Shown here: piece after piece, positions 52,211-60,725 of the stretch
Position numbering within the stretch: position 1 is the stretch's first letter
Layout: the number at the start of each line of letters is the position of its first letter
From: Azospirillum sp. SYSU D00513
GTDB lineage: Bacteria > Pseudomonadota > Alphaproteobacteria > Azospirillales > Azospirillaceae
Assembly: GCF_017356015.1 (NCBI RefSeq)
Contig: NZ_JAFIQV010000010.1
Coordinates: forward strand, 89,475-153,474
Direction of reading: 5' to 3'
DNA length: 64,000 nt
Program-made: the position numbers and the translations under genes
Notes under the pieces: generated by a model
What the model was told of the DNA's origin: nothing
The model's database searches: none
What the model saw: the letters and a program-made list of their open reading frames with translations, nothing else

Positions 52211-52539
52211 TCCTCGTCCTTATCTTTGAAGGACAACAAGCGGAATTCACACACCTTGTCTGAGCGGAATTTGATGTAGATGATCAGGCCATCCTCATGG
52301 GGAAGGTGGTACACGTCCTGCCATTCCTGGCTGTTGGCGTGGCTGGTCACCGAATGCTTGAAGTGCGTCCGGTCCAACGAGGCAATGGCCTTTCCCATTT
52401 TTGCGACGCCGAACCCGATAGAACGAGCACCCTTCAGCGCGCTGCCTGCAATGACGCCGGCGTCATTCGGGTTCTTGATCGCGCGAGCGACCACGGCTTT
52501 GAAGCTGTCCAGATCATAGGTTGGCTTCCGCTTCTTCAT
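52207..52539 (-). CDS. mqsR: MqsR-family mRNA interferase toxin
   Basis: 110 residues. KRKPTYDLDSFKAVVARA, RSIGFGVAKMGKAIASLDRTHFKHSVTSHANSQEWQDVYHL (described over residues 39-79) and YIKFRSDKVCEFRLLSFK match the MqsR fold; the WQDVY box is its clearest signature. It cleaves mRNA, in E. coli at GCU. Gene order toxin then antitoxin, as in E. coli mqsRA. A tcatga palindrome occurs on both sides of the start (52536-52541, 52552-52557), a candidate MqsA operator. Confidence 0.88.
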   Translation of the reverse strand: MKKRKPTYDLDSFKAVVARAIKNPNDAGVIAGSALKGARSIGFGVAKMGKAIASLDRTHFKHSVTSHANSQEWQDVYHLPHEDGLIIYIKFRSDKVCEFRLLSFKDKDEE

Positions 52540-52619
52540 GAACCTGTCTTGTCATGAAGATGGGGGGCGGGCAACTGAAAACAACCGCATCGGTGGTTTT
52601 GGCGGAAAGCGTCAGGGCC

Positions 52620-53513
52620 TCACCCAAACAAATCCCCCTGCACCTTCCCATCACCCCCCGGCGCCTCCTCCGGGCCCGGCAGCCGGTATTCGCGCCGCAA
52701 CGTCCGCAGGTCTTCCGCGAACTGGGCGGCCATGCGGGTGGTGTAGATGCGGGTGATGCGGCCGTCGTTCTGGCGTTCGACGAGCTTTTGCAGGTCGGCC
52801 ATCCGGCGGCGCCAGGTCACGCCGTCGGTGACCAGGAAGAAGCTGGTGTCGTTGCGCTTGGCCTCGATGATGGCGTCCACGTCGCCGATGATGTCGGTCA
52901 TCTTCGATCCGGTGGCGCCATAGCCCTTGGCCTCGATCACGATGCGGGGGGCCGTGCGGCTGGGGATGGCGAGGTCGCATTTGGCGAACTTGCCGCCAGC
53001 GCCGGTGAACTGGCAGCGCACGTCGAAGGCGTCGCCGAAGACCTCGCGCACGATGGTCTCGGCGAAGTTCTCCAGCCCCCGGCCGCGGAGCTGGCCGCGG
53101 ATGGCCTTGCCGCGCCCGCTGCGCAGCCGCTCGACCAGCAGGTCGCTCCAGGTCACCGGGCGGTTCACGGCGATCGCCATCGCGTCGAGCAGGCCGAGCG
53201 TCTCCAAGGCCTTCAGATAGTCGTCGCGGTCGCGCTGGTAGCGCTTCACCCCGATGCCGCCCGGTCCCAGCTCCTCCGCCAGCGCCGTGTCCAGCTCGTC
53301 GCGCGACAGCTCCAGGAAGAGCTGGAAGGCGATCAGGGCGGCGTCGAAGTCCCGGGACAGCAGGCGGTTGGCGTCGGTCCAGTCATAGGCGGGTTTGGCG
53401 GGCAGCTCGGCCAGCATGGCGATGACGCGGGTCGCCGTCGCGTCCTGCCAGGCGGCCTGGAGGGGGCTCAGGCTCTCGACGAGAGCGTCGATCGTCTGGT
53501 TGATGACTTCCAT
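52620..53513 (-). CDS. Type II restriction endonuclease, PD-(D/E)XK fold
   Basis: 297 residues from the ATG at 53513; the frame runs on to 53630 but that overlaps the methylase end. A helical N-terminal half, then the nuclease core: FAKCDLAIP (D180) and RIVIEAKGYGATGSKMTD (E194, K196), followed by FFLVTDGVTWRRR. The last pattern recalls DpnII-family enzymes, so GATC-like specificity is possible but cannot be shown. It is 25 bp downstream of a D12-class adenine methylase on the same strand, making a complete R-M pair. Confidence 0.8.
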   Translation of the reverse strand: MEVINQTIDALVESLSPLQAAWQDATATRVIAMLAELPAKPAYDWTDANRLLSRDFDAALIAFQLFLELSRDELDTALAEELGPGGIGVKRYQRDRDDYLKALETLGLLDAMAIAVNRPVTWSDLLVERLRSGRGKAIRGQLRGRGLENFAETIVREVFGDAFDVRCQFTGAGGKFAKCDLAIPSRTAPRIVIEAKGYGATGSKMTDIIGDVDAIIEAKRNDTSFFLVTDGVTWRRRMADLQKLVERQNDGRITRIYTTRMAAQFAEDLRTLRREYRLPGPEEAPGGDGKVQGDLFG

Positions 53514-53538
53514 GGGAGAACTGCCCTGGCGTCCGGGG

Positions 53539-54657
53539 TCAGCGGCCGACGATGAGGTATTCGGTGACCTGGGCGCGGCCGACGCCGCCGTGCGTACCGA
53601 AATGGTAGCGGTGTGGCCGCTCGAAGACACGGACGGAGGGTTTGTGCCGGCGCATCAGCTCCTCCAGGCGGTTCAGGTCGGGGAAGCCGTTGGAGCTGTA
53701 GGACAGCACGATGGTGCTGCGGGCGAAGCGCGCGAACAGCCGGTCGAAGGCCTCCACCGCGCTGGAGCGGTAGCTGAAGGGCGTGTAGCGCTTGGCGATC
53801 TTGCGCACCTTGGTGTTCATGTCGATGGGCAGCCCCTGCCAGTAGCAGGACAGCCCCTCCAGGAAATGGTACCGCTTGATGTAGCAGTTGTCGTCGGAGC
53901 GCGGGACGTAGGGCGGGTCGAGATAGACGAGGTCCACCGGCGGGCCGTCGATCTCGAACACGTCCAACCGCATCGCCTTGTTGCGGCGGCCGTTGTCGAA
54001 GACGGTCGCGTTGAACACCTCGATCTGCTCGATGAAATGCTCCTCAAGCGACAGGCGCAGGTCGCGTCGCCCGTCGTCGTAGCGGCTGAGGTCGCCCGAC
54101 ACGGTGAAGACGCCGCGCGGCTGCCGCTTCAGGCAGGAGCGGAACAGGGCGGCCATCGCCATGGCCTGCTGGTAGGGGTCGTCGAGCTGCCGGATGTTGC
54201 CCGACACGCGGTCGAGGAAGCGCAGGTCGTCCGGCGTGAAGAAGACCCCGGCGAAGGTCCGCTCGATGAAGTCGTGCGGGTCCGGCGAATGGTCGAGCAG
54301 CTGGCGCACGGCGCGCCCGTCCAGCCGGCGGCTGTTGTTCTCCACCGTGGCGCGGGCCACGACGCTCGTGAAGTTCAGGAAGTCCGACGCGATGACGCGC
54401 CGGCCCATGGCCTTCATCAGGTAGGCGACGCAGCCCGTGCCGCTGAAGGGGTCGCGCGCCGTCTCGAAGTCCAGCGTGGAGAGCACCTGGTGGATCCAGG
54501 GAAGCAGCCGCTTCTTGGAGCCCATGTAGCGCAGCTCGGGATAGGCTGCCGCCGCCGCAGGCAAGGTGGGCAGGGCGTCGGCCCCGGCCGCCGGTGCCGA
54601 CGCCTTGGCCGCGGGCTTGCGCCGCCCGGCGCCGATGAGGGCAATCTTGCCTGCCAT
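53539..54657 (-). CDS. DNA adenine methylase, D12 class
   Basis: 372 residues; AGGAAG 5 bp before the ATG. Order of motifs is D12/alpha: ELRYMGSKKRLLPWI (motif X), DPFSGTGCVAYLMK (motif I, about 69-82), VIASDFL, and motif IV DPPY at 247-250 (VYLDPPYVPRSDDN). It transfers methyl from SAM to adenine N6 and protects from the nuclease encoded next. The 40-residue N-terminus is Ala/Lys-rich and extra. Recognition sequence not deducible. Confidence 0.9.
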   Translation of the reverse strand: MAGKIALIGAGRRKPAAKASAPAAGADALPTLPAAAAAYPELRYMGSKKRLLPWIHQVLSTLDFETARDPFSGTGCVAYLMKAMGRRVIASDFLNFTSVVARATVENNSRRLDGRAVRQLLDHSPDPHDFIERTFAGVFFTPDDLRFLDRVSGNIRQLDDPYQQAMAMAALFRSCLKRQPRGVFTVSGDLSRYDDGRRDLRLSLEEHFIEQIEVFNATVFDNGRRNKAMRLDVFEIDGPPVDLVYLDPPYVPRSDDNCYIKRYHFLEGLSCYWQGLPIDMNTKVRKIAKRYTPFSYRSSAVEAFDRLFARFARSTIVLSYSSNGFPDLNRLEELMRRHKPSVRVFERPHRYHFGTHGGVGRAQVTEYLIVGR

Positions 54658-54782
54658 GCTTCCTGCCCGTCCTTCACGCCGGCTTGTCGGTCGCCCAACC
54701 TACCGCCCCGCTCCGGCTTCCCGCCAGCGGGATTTTCGGGCGCCGCCCTTCGGGCAGGCATGCGCCTTGCCCAGGCACCCCG

Positions 54783-56840
54783 TCAGGCCGGGACGTTGGC
54801 CTCGCGCACGAAGGATTCGAAGGACCGGCCGTCCAGCGGGCGGCTGATGAGGAAGCCCTGGATGCGGCGGCAGCGCTGCTGGAGCAGCACGTCGAGCTGC
54901 GCCTCCGTCTCCACCCCCTCGGCGATGGTGTCGAATCCGAGGCTGTTGGCGAGGTTCACGATGGTGCCGACGATGGCGGGGTCGGTCGCGGACTGCACGA
55001 TGTCGCGCACGAAGCTGCGGTCGATCTTCAACGTGTCGATGGGGAAGCGCTTCAGATAGGCGAGCGAGCTGTAGCCCGTTCCGAAATCGTCGATCGACAG
55101 GCGCACGCCGGTGTCCTTCAGCGCGCAGAGCACGCCTACGGCCTTCTCGATGTCGCCGATCATGGCGCTCTCGGTCAGCTCCAGCTCCAGCCGGCTGGGG
55201 TCGATTCCCGTTTCCCGCACCACCGTCTGCACCAGCGACACGAGGCGCGGGTCCTGGAACTGGCGCGGCGACAGGTTGACCGAAACCGAGCCGATGGGCA
55301 GCTTCCGCTCGTCCCATGCGGCCAAGGTCCGGCAGGCCTCGCGCAGGGTCCAGGCGCCGATGTCCCAGATCAGGCCCGTCTCCTCGGCCAGCGGGATGAA
55401 CTCGGCCGGGCTGACCAGGCCGCGCGTCGGGTGCACCCAGCGGATCAGCGCCTCGGCCCCGACGATGCGGCGGTCGGTGGCGTCCACCTTGGGCTGGTAG
55501 TGCAGCACGAACTCGTCGCTGCCGATAGCGCGGCGCAGGTCGCTTTCCAGCCCCAGCGTGAAGCTGGTGCTTTCCCGCATCGTCGCGTCGTAGAAGACGC
55601 AGCGCTGCTCCGGGTTGCGCTTGGCGTGGTACATGGCGAAGTCGGCGTTGCGCAGCAGCTGGTCGGCCGTGTCCCCGTCGTCGGGAAAGAAGGCGAGCCC
55701 GATGGAGGCACCGCAGAAAAGCTCCTGGTTGAAGACGCCGAAGGGCTCGCTCATCGAATAGAGCACCTTCTCGGCCAGCCGGGCGCCCGCGTTGCGGTCA
55801 GCCGCGTCGGGGGCCACGATCAGGAACTCGTCGCCGCCCAGCCGCCCGACCGTGTCGGTCACGCGGGTGCAGTTGCGCAGGCGCCGGGCCACCAGCTTCA
55901 GCAGCTCGTCGCCGGCGTGGTGGCCCATGGTGTCGTTGACTTGCTTGAACCGGTTCAGGTCCAGGAAGGCGACGGCCACCTTCGTGCGCGAGCGCTGCGC
56001 GCGGGCGATGGCCTCCTCCAGCCGCTCGCAGACCAGCCAGCGGTTCGGAAGGTCGGTCAGCCGGTCGAAGCTGGCCTGATAGCGGATCTGGTGTTCCTGG
56101 TACTTGCGCTGGCTGATGTCGGCCAGCGTCAGCACGTAATGCTCCAGCGCGCCGCCGGGCGCGCGCACGCTGTTCACCGACAGGGCGGCGGCGAAGGGCT
56201 CGCCGGAGCGCCGCAGGCTGGTGATTTCGCCCTGCCAGCGCCCGCTGTCGCGCGCGGTGCGCCAGATGTCCTCGATGAAGCCGCGCTCGTGCGAGCCGGG
56301 GGCGAAAAGCGTCAGGGGGCGGCCCAGTATGTCCTCGTCACCGAAGCCCGTGATGTTCTCGTAGGCCGGGTTGGCCGCCTGCACGCGCAGGCCCGAGGTG
56401 ACGATCAGGGTGCCGTCAGCGACGCTGTCGAAGACGGTCGCCAGCAGGCGGATCTTCTCCTCGTTCCGCTTGCGCTCGGTCACGTCCTGGACCGTGCCCT
56501 CGTAATAGCGGATGGCGCCGGCCTGGTCGCGCACGCAGCGGGCGTTCTCGACGATCCAGATCACCGAGCCGTCGCGGCGGTAGACGCGCGCCTCGAAATT
56601 CTGGACGACGTCCTGGCCGCGCATCAGCGCCGCGAAAGCCTCGCGCTTGCCGGCATCGACGTAGAGCTGCCCCTCGATGTCCGTCAGGTTGGAGATCAGG
56701 TCCTCGGGCGAGGCATAGCCGTAGATCCGCGCCAGGGCCGGATTGACGCGCAGGTAGCGCCCATCCACGGTCGTCTGGTAGATGCCCTCGACGGCGTTCT
56801 CGAAGATACTGCGGTACTGTTCTTCCGTCTCTTGGCTCAT
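54783..56840 (-). CDS. PAS-PAS-GGDEF-EAL cyclic-di-GMP protein
   Basis: About 685 residues from the ATG near 56840, preferred for the GGAAGGA site; a GTG at 56927 is an alternative. Two PAS domains (YRSIFENAVEGIYQTTVDGRY and FDSVADGTLIVTSGLRVQAAN) precede GGDEF with an intact active site (GRLGGDEFLIVAP) and EAL with EALIRW, ELTESAMIGD, DDFGTGYSSLAYLKRFP and KIDRSFV. Both catalytic sites appear complete, so it may make or break c-di-GMP. No membrane segment; signal is probably sensed by PAS in the cytoplasm. Confidence 0.93.
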   Translation of the reverse strand: MSQETEEQYRSIFENAVEGIYQTTVDGRYLRVNPALARIYGYASPEDLISNLTDIEGQLYVDAGKREAFAALMRGQDVVQNFEARVYRRDGSVIWIVENARCVRDQAGAIRYYEGTVQDVTERKRNEEKIRLLATVFDSVADGTLIVTSGLRVQAANPAYENITGFGDEDILGRPLTLFAPGSHERGFIEDIWRTARDSGRWQGEITSLRRSGEPFAAALSVNSVRAPGGALEHYVLTLADISQRKYQEHQIRYQASFDRLTDLPNRWLVCERLEEAIARAQRSRTKVAVAFLDLNRFKQVNDTMGHHAGDELLKLVARRLRNCTRVTDTVGRLGGDEFLIVAPDAADRNAGARLAEKVLYSMSEPFGVFNQELFCGASIGLAFFPDDGDTADQLLRNADFAMYHAKRNPEQRCVFYDATMRESTSFTLGLESDLRRAIGSDEFVLHYQPKVDATDRRIVGAEALIRWVHPTRGLVSPAEFIPLAEETGLIWDIGAWTLREACRTLAAWDERKLPIGSVSVNLSPRQFQDPRLVSLVQTVVRETGIDPSRLELELTESAMIGDIEKAVGVLCALKDTGVRLSIDDFGTGYSSLAYLKRFPIDTLKIDRSFVRDIVQSATDPAIVGTIVNLANSLGFDTIAEGVETEAQLDVLLQQRCRRIQGFLISRPLDGRSFESFVREANVPA

Positions 56841-57433
56841 CTTGCCAGATCCTTCCGACGCGACGGCGATGCCTTCAGCCAACAACATGCAAGCACCCGA
56901 ACACCCAATCACCGAACCGGAAATCACTTCGGCATCAATCCTGAGTAGACGCCACTGCTATCCTTTTGGTCAAGGGAATCTGCATTCGACTTTATGCTGA
57001 ACGTATTATGAGCATTTGTCCTTTTGGCGGGCATCAAACCGTCATGAACGGCCGCTTCGCCAAGCGCAGGCTTGACAGCTCATCAGTTTGGAATGATCCT
57101 GATAATCGTTCGCAGGATCGGGATTGGCGTCAGCGATCCGGCGGACAGCCTGCCGTCGCGGTGCCCCATGCCGTGGCGGCAGGCTTCGGCAAGGAAGGAG
57201 GTGTCGAAAGGCTGGGTTTTTATCGCCTCTTCGCCCGGGGCGGGTTCCCCGGGAAGGTGAGGGGGCCGCGGATGTCGGCCCTCATGGGGACCCCGGCAAA
57301 CCCCTCCACCTCAACCCTCTCCTAAAAGGAGAGGGGGCATAGCAGCCTTCTGAACTGTTTTTTCTTTTAAGCGTCCGCCCAAAAAGCGGGCAGGGTCCTG
57401 TCGGTTCCTTGCCTCCCGATCGGGAATTCCCGA
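56841..57433. other. Intergenic region between the GGDEF-EAL gene and the zinc-finger gene
   Basis: About 590 bp without a convincing gene. The part 56880-57110 is much AT-richer than the surroundings and must contain the promoter of the GGDEF-EAL gene. An ATG-led frame from 56966 is open but has no coding bias. A ccctctcct/aggagaggg hairpin lies at 57315-57335. A GC-poor T-run (57359-57370) follows. Confidence 0.5.
57315..57335. repeat. CCCTCTCC-type hairpin
   Basis: ccctctcct (57315-57323) and aggagaggg (57327-57335) with a 3-base loop. Same family as the palindromes near 889 and 7447. It lies downstream of the zinc-finger gene on the minus strand and may end its transcript. Confidence 0.55.
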
Positions 57434-57628
57434 TCAGTGGCCGTGGCCGTCGAGCCTGACGCCTTCCTTCAGGACGTAGCGGCGCGAGCAGTAGGGGCAG
57501 TCGAAGCGTCCTTCCTGGTTCAGCGGCAGATAGACCAGCGGGTGGCCCAGGGCGCCGCCGCCGCCGTCGCATCCGACCGTGGCGGTTTCGACTTCGATCG
57601 TCTCGCTTGGGGTATGGTCCGGCTGCAT
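57434..57628 (-). CDS. CHCC-type zinc-finger protein (NDUFS6-like)
   Basis: 64 residues from the ATG at 57628 (AAGGAAGGA upstream). VGCDGGGGALGHPLVYLPLN and RFDCPYCSRRYVL provide the Cys-His-Cys-Cys ligands of the zf-CHCC family, the bacterial relative of mitochondrial complex I subunit NDUFS6/13 kDa. In alphaproteobacteria it is believed to accompany complex I. Small, soluble and stand-alone. Confidence 0.9.
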   Translation of the reverse strand: MQPDHTPSETIEVETATVGCDGGGGALGHPLVYLPLNQEGRFDCPYCSRRYVLKEGVRLDGHGH

Positions 57629-57776
57629 GGCAGAAATCCTTCCTTTTGACACACGATCGTGACACAGCCATCGTCTAGGATTACCAACCGAAGGATAGCC
57701 CCCGCTGACGGGTCATGTTCGCGTGCGGGATGATACGCATTGCGTGCCGCCGATCAACGGGATTGCACGTCCTCGC

Positions 57777-58814
57777 ATGAAGGTCACGGTACCGACGCCC
57801 ATGGTCGACACAGCCTCCCCGATCGCCTCCGTCAACCTGCCGGCCCACGCGGTCGAGGTTCGCGGCCTCACCAAGACCTACGCCGCCGCCGGCAAGTCCG
57901 GCGAGAAGCTCGCTCTGAAGGGGATCGACCTCGCGATTCCCCGCGGCTCCCTGTTCGGCCTGCTCGGACCCAACGGGGCCGGCAAGTCCACCCTGATCAA
58001 CATCATGGCGGGGCTGGTCAACAAGACCTCCGGTTCGGTCGCCATCTGGGGCAACGACACCGACGCGAACCCGCGCCAGGCGCGGTCCAGCATCGGCATC
58101 GTGCCGCAGGAGCTGAACATGGACCCCTTCTTCACCCCGCGCGAGATGCTGGAGCTTCAGGCCGGCCTCTACGGCGTGCCCAAGCGCGAGCGGCGGACGG
58201 AGGAACTGCTGGCAGCGGTCGGGCTGGCCGACAAGGCGGACGCCTACGCGCGTTCGCTGTCGGGCGGCATGAAGCGGCGCCTGATGGTCGCCAAGGCCAT
58301 GGTGCACACGCCCCCCGTGCTGGTGCTGGACGAGCCGACGGCCGGCGTGGACATCGAGCTGCGCCGCCTGCTGTGGGACCATGTGCGCAAGCTGAACCGC
58401 GAGGGCGTCACCGTCCTGCTCACCACGCACTACCTCCAGGAAGCGGAGGAGCTGTGCGACACCATCGCCATCATCAACCACGGCAGCGTCGTCGCCTGCG
58501 AGCCGACGGAAACCCTGCTGCGGCGGGTGGACAACAAGGCGCTGATGGTCCAGACCGACCGCGACCTGACCGCCGTGCCGCCCGAACTGGCGGGCTTCAC
58601 CGCCGAACTGTCAGGGCCGCGCCGCCTCTGCGTCCGCTACAAGCCGAGCCGGCAGCGCGTGGATGCGATCCTCGCCGCACTCTCCGCCGCCGGGGTCGGC
58701 ATCGCCGACCTGTCCACCGAGGAGTCGGACCTGGAGGACATCTTCCTCCAGCTGACGGGTGGCGCGCACGCCCAGGCGATATCGCCCCAGGGGAACGCCG
58801 GACATGCGGCCTGA
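57777..58814 (+). CDS. ABC transporter ATP-binding protein (ABC-2 exporter type)
   Basis: About 345 residues from the ATG at 57777; the ATG at 57801 is an alternative. Walker A GPNGAGKST, Q-loop VPQELNMD, signature LSGGMKRRLM, Walker B VLVLDEPTAGVD and H-loop TTHYLQEAEEL are all present, as in YadG/DrrA-like drug or polysaccharide exporters. A permease gene usually follows, but here the next gene overlaps it by 11 bp and encodes a lipoprotein hydrolase. The membrane partner is not in the window. Confidence 0.9.
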   Translation: MKVTVPTPMVDTASPIASVNLPAHAVEVRGLTKTYAAAGKSGEKLALKGIDLAIPRGSLFGLLGPNGAGKSTLINIMAGLVNKTSGSVAIWGNDTDANPRQARSSIGIVPQELNMDPFFTPREMLELQAGLYGVPKRERRTEELLAAVGLADKADAYARSLSGGMKRRLMVAKAMVHTPPVLVLDEPTAGVDIELRRLLWDHVRKLNREGVTVLLTTHYLQEAEELCDTIAIINHGSVVACEPTETLLRRVDNKALMVQTDRDLTAVPPELAGFTAELSGPRRLCVRYKPSRQRVDAILAALSAAGVGIADLSTEESDLEDIFLQLTGGAHAQAISPQGNAGHAA

Positions 58815-59835
58815 GGCGCTCCGGTCCCCGCGTGCCCTGGCCGCCGGGCTGCTGCTCGCGGCCGGCCTGGCGCTCGGGGGCTGCTCCACCGCCTATCAGC
58901 CCATGGGTCCCGCCACCACGGCGCCGGTGCTGAACGAGCGGGCGATCATCGCCGCCGACGGCTACGAGCTGCCCCTGCGCCGCTGGCTGCCACCGGCGGT
59001 GGAGGCGGGCCGGGAGAAGCCGCGCGCCGTTCTGGTGGCCCTGCACGGCTACAACGATTACTCCAACGCCTTCGACGGGGCTGGCAAGGCCTTCGCCGGG
59101 GCCGGCATCGCGACCTATGCCTACGACCAGCGCGGTTTCGGGGAGACGCGCGTGCGCGGCGTCTGGCCGGGCACGCCGACGCTGATTTCCGACCTGAAGA
59201 CGGCGGTGGCCCAGCTGCGCGAGCGGCATCCGGGCGTCCCCGTCTACCTGATGGGGGAGAGCATGGGCGGCGCCGTCGTGCTGGCCGCCATGACGGGGCC
59301 GGACGCGCCGCCGGTGAAGGGAACGATCCTCGTGGCGCCGGCCGTCTGGGGACGGCAGGCCATGGGCTTCGTCCCGCGCGCGGCACTGTGGCTCAGCTAC
59401 AACCTCGTGCCGGGCTGGGTGATTCACCCGCCCAGGGACCTCGGCATCCGCCCCTCCGACAACATCGAGATGCTGCGCGCGCTGTCCCGCGATCCGCTGG
59501 TCATCAAGGGCTCGCGCGTCGACGCGCTGGCCGGGCTGACCGACCTGATGGGCGCGGCGCTCGAGGCCTGCGAGCGGCTGGAGGTGCCGTCGCTGGTGCT
59601 CTACGGCGCGCACGAGCAGGTGCTGCCGCCCAAGCCGGTCCGGCGCGCCATGGAAGAGTTCGAGGCGGCCGGGCGGCACGTCGTCGCGGTCTATCCGGAC
59701 GGCTACCACATGCTGCTGCGCGACCTGAACGGCGGGGTGGTGGTGAAGGACATCGTCTCCTGGATCGAGGACCCGCGGACGCCGCTGGCGAGCGGCGCCG
59801 ACCGGACCCCGCGCGAGCTGGCCGCCGCGAAGTAG
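58804..59835 (+). CDS. Lipoprotein alpha/beta hydrolase (monoacylglycerol-lipase-like)
   Basis: 343 residues from the ATG at 58804, overlapping the ABC gene by 11 bp. Lipoprotein signal with lipobox LALGGCS, so the protein is membrane-anchored in the periplasm. Hydrolase core: HGYNDYSNAFDGAG, YAYDQRGFGETRVRG, nucleophile S153 in LMGESMGGAVVL, acid loop LVLYGAHEQVLPP and H in YPDGYHMLLRDLN. Pattern matches S33-type lysophospholipase/monoglyceride lipase. Substrate unknown. Confidence 0.9.
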   Translation: MRPEALRSPRALAAGLLLAAGLALGGCSTAYQPMGPATTAPVLNERAIIAADGYELPLRRWLPPAVEAGREKPRAVLVALHGYNDYSNAFDGAGKAFAGAGIATYAYDQRGFGETRVRGVWPGTPTLISDLKTAVAQLRERHPGVPVYLMGESMGGAVVLAAMTGPDAPPVKGTILVAPAVWGRQAMGFVPRAALWLSYNLVPGWVIHPPRDLGIRPSDNIEMLRALSRDPLVIKGSRVDALAGLTDLMGAALEACERLEVPSLVLYGAHEQVLPPKPVRRAMEEFEAAGRHVVAVYPDGYHMLLRDLNGGVVVKDIVSWIEDPRTPLASGADRTPRELAAAK

Positions 59836-59975
59836 GGCAGGGATCTTAGGACATTTGGGGACACCTGGGGGACGCCTGGCGGACGCTCGGCAGGCTGCCC
59901 CGTGGACGCGGGCGGCGGCTCTCCTATGTTTAGGGCTCTCATTCGTGAACAGAGCCCATCGGTACAGGAGATCCC

Positions 59976-60689
59976 ATGCCCAAGATCCTCATCGTCGCCA
60001 CGTCGCATTCGGAGATGGGCCAGACCGGACACCGCACCGGCGTCTGGCTGGAAGAGCTCGCCGCCCCCTATTACGTCCTGCGCGACGCGGGCGCCGAGAT
60101 CGTGCTGGCCTCCGTGAAGGGCGGGGAGATCCCATTCGACCCGCGCAGCGTCCAGACCCCCGGCGAGGCGCCGCCCGAAGGGGAGGAGCCGATGCCCGCC
60201 GTCTCCCGCCGTTTCCTGGAGGACCCGGAGGCGATGAAGGCGGCGAAGAACAGCCCCTCGGTGGACGGGCTGGACATGGCCGGCTTCGACGCCATCATGC
60301 TGCCCGGCGGCCACGGCACCATGTGGGACCTGCCGGAGAGCGCGGCGCTGGCGACGCTCGTCGGCAACGCCTTCGATGCCGGCAAGATCGTCGCCGCCGT
60401 CTGCCATGGGCCTGCCGGGCTGGTTTCCGCGAAGCGCAAGGACGGCCGGCCCATCGTCGAGGGCCGCCGCGTGAACGGCTTCACCAACGGCGAGGAGGAG
60501 GCCGTCGGACTGACGCAGGTGGTGCCCTTCCTGTTGGAGACGCGTCTGCGCGAGCTTGGCGGCAAATATGAATGCGGGCCGGACTTCCAGCCCTACGCCG
60601 TGCAGGACGGCAACCTGATCACCGGGCAGAATCCCATGTCGTCGGAGTTGGTCGCCCACAAGATCCTGGACGCTTTCGCCGGGCGCTGA
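59976..60689 (+). CDS. DJ-1/PfpI-type glutamine-amidotransferase-like protein
   Basis: 237 residues. FDAIMLPGGHGTMWDLPES followed by the nucleophile elbow AAVCHGPAGL with C143, plus an N-terminal VATSHSEMGQTGHRTGVWLEE (Glu of the triad region). It is of the larger HchA/Hsp31-like branch, whose members convert methylglyoxal to lactate or deglycate proteins. RBS AGGAG 8 bp upstream. Stands alone after a 140-bp gap. Confidence 0.9.
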   Translation: MPKILIVATSHSEMGQTGHRTGVWLEELAAPYYVLRDAGAEIVLASVKGGEIPFDPRSVQTPGEAPPEGEEPMPAVSRRFLEDPEAMKAAKNSPSVDGLDMAGFDAIMLPGGHGTMWDLPESAALATLVGNAFDAGKIVAAVCHGPAGLVSAKRKDGRPIVEGRRVNGFTNGEEEAVGLTQVVPFLLETRLRELGGKYECGPDFQPYAVQDGNLITGQNPMSSELVAHKILDAFAGR

Positions 60690-60725
60690 GGGCGGCGCCC
60701 GGCCCGGCCCGTCCGGGAACCGCCG

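Noticed and set aside
56966..57325. Plus-strand frame upstream of the zinc-finger gene
   Set aside because: Starts in AT-rich promoter DNA, ends across the ccctctcc hairpin, no motif, no credible ribosome site.
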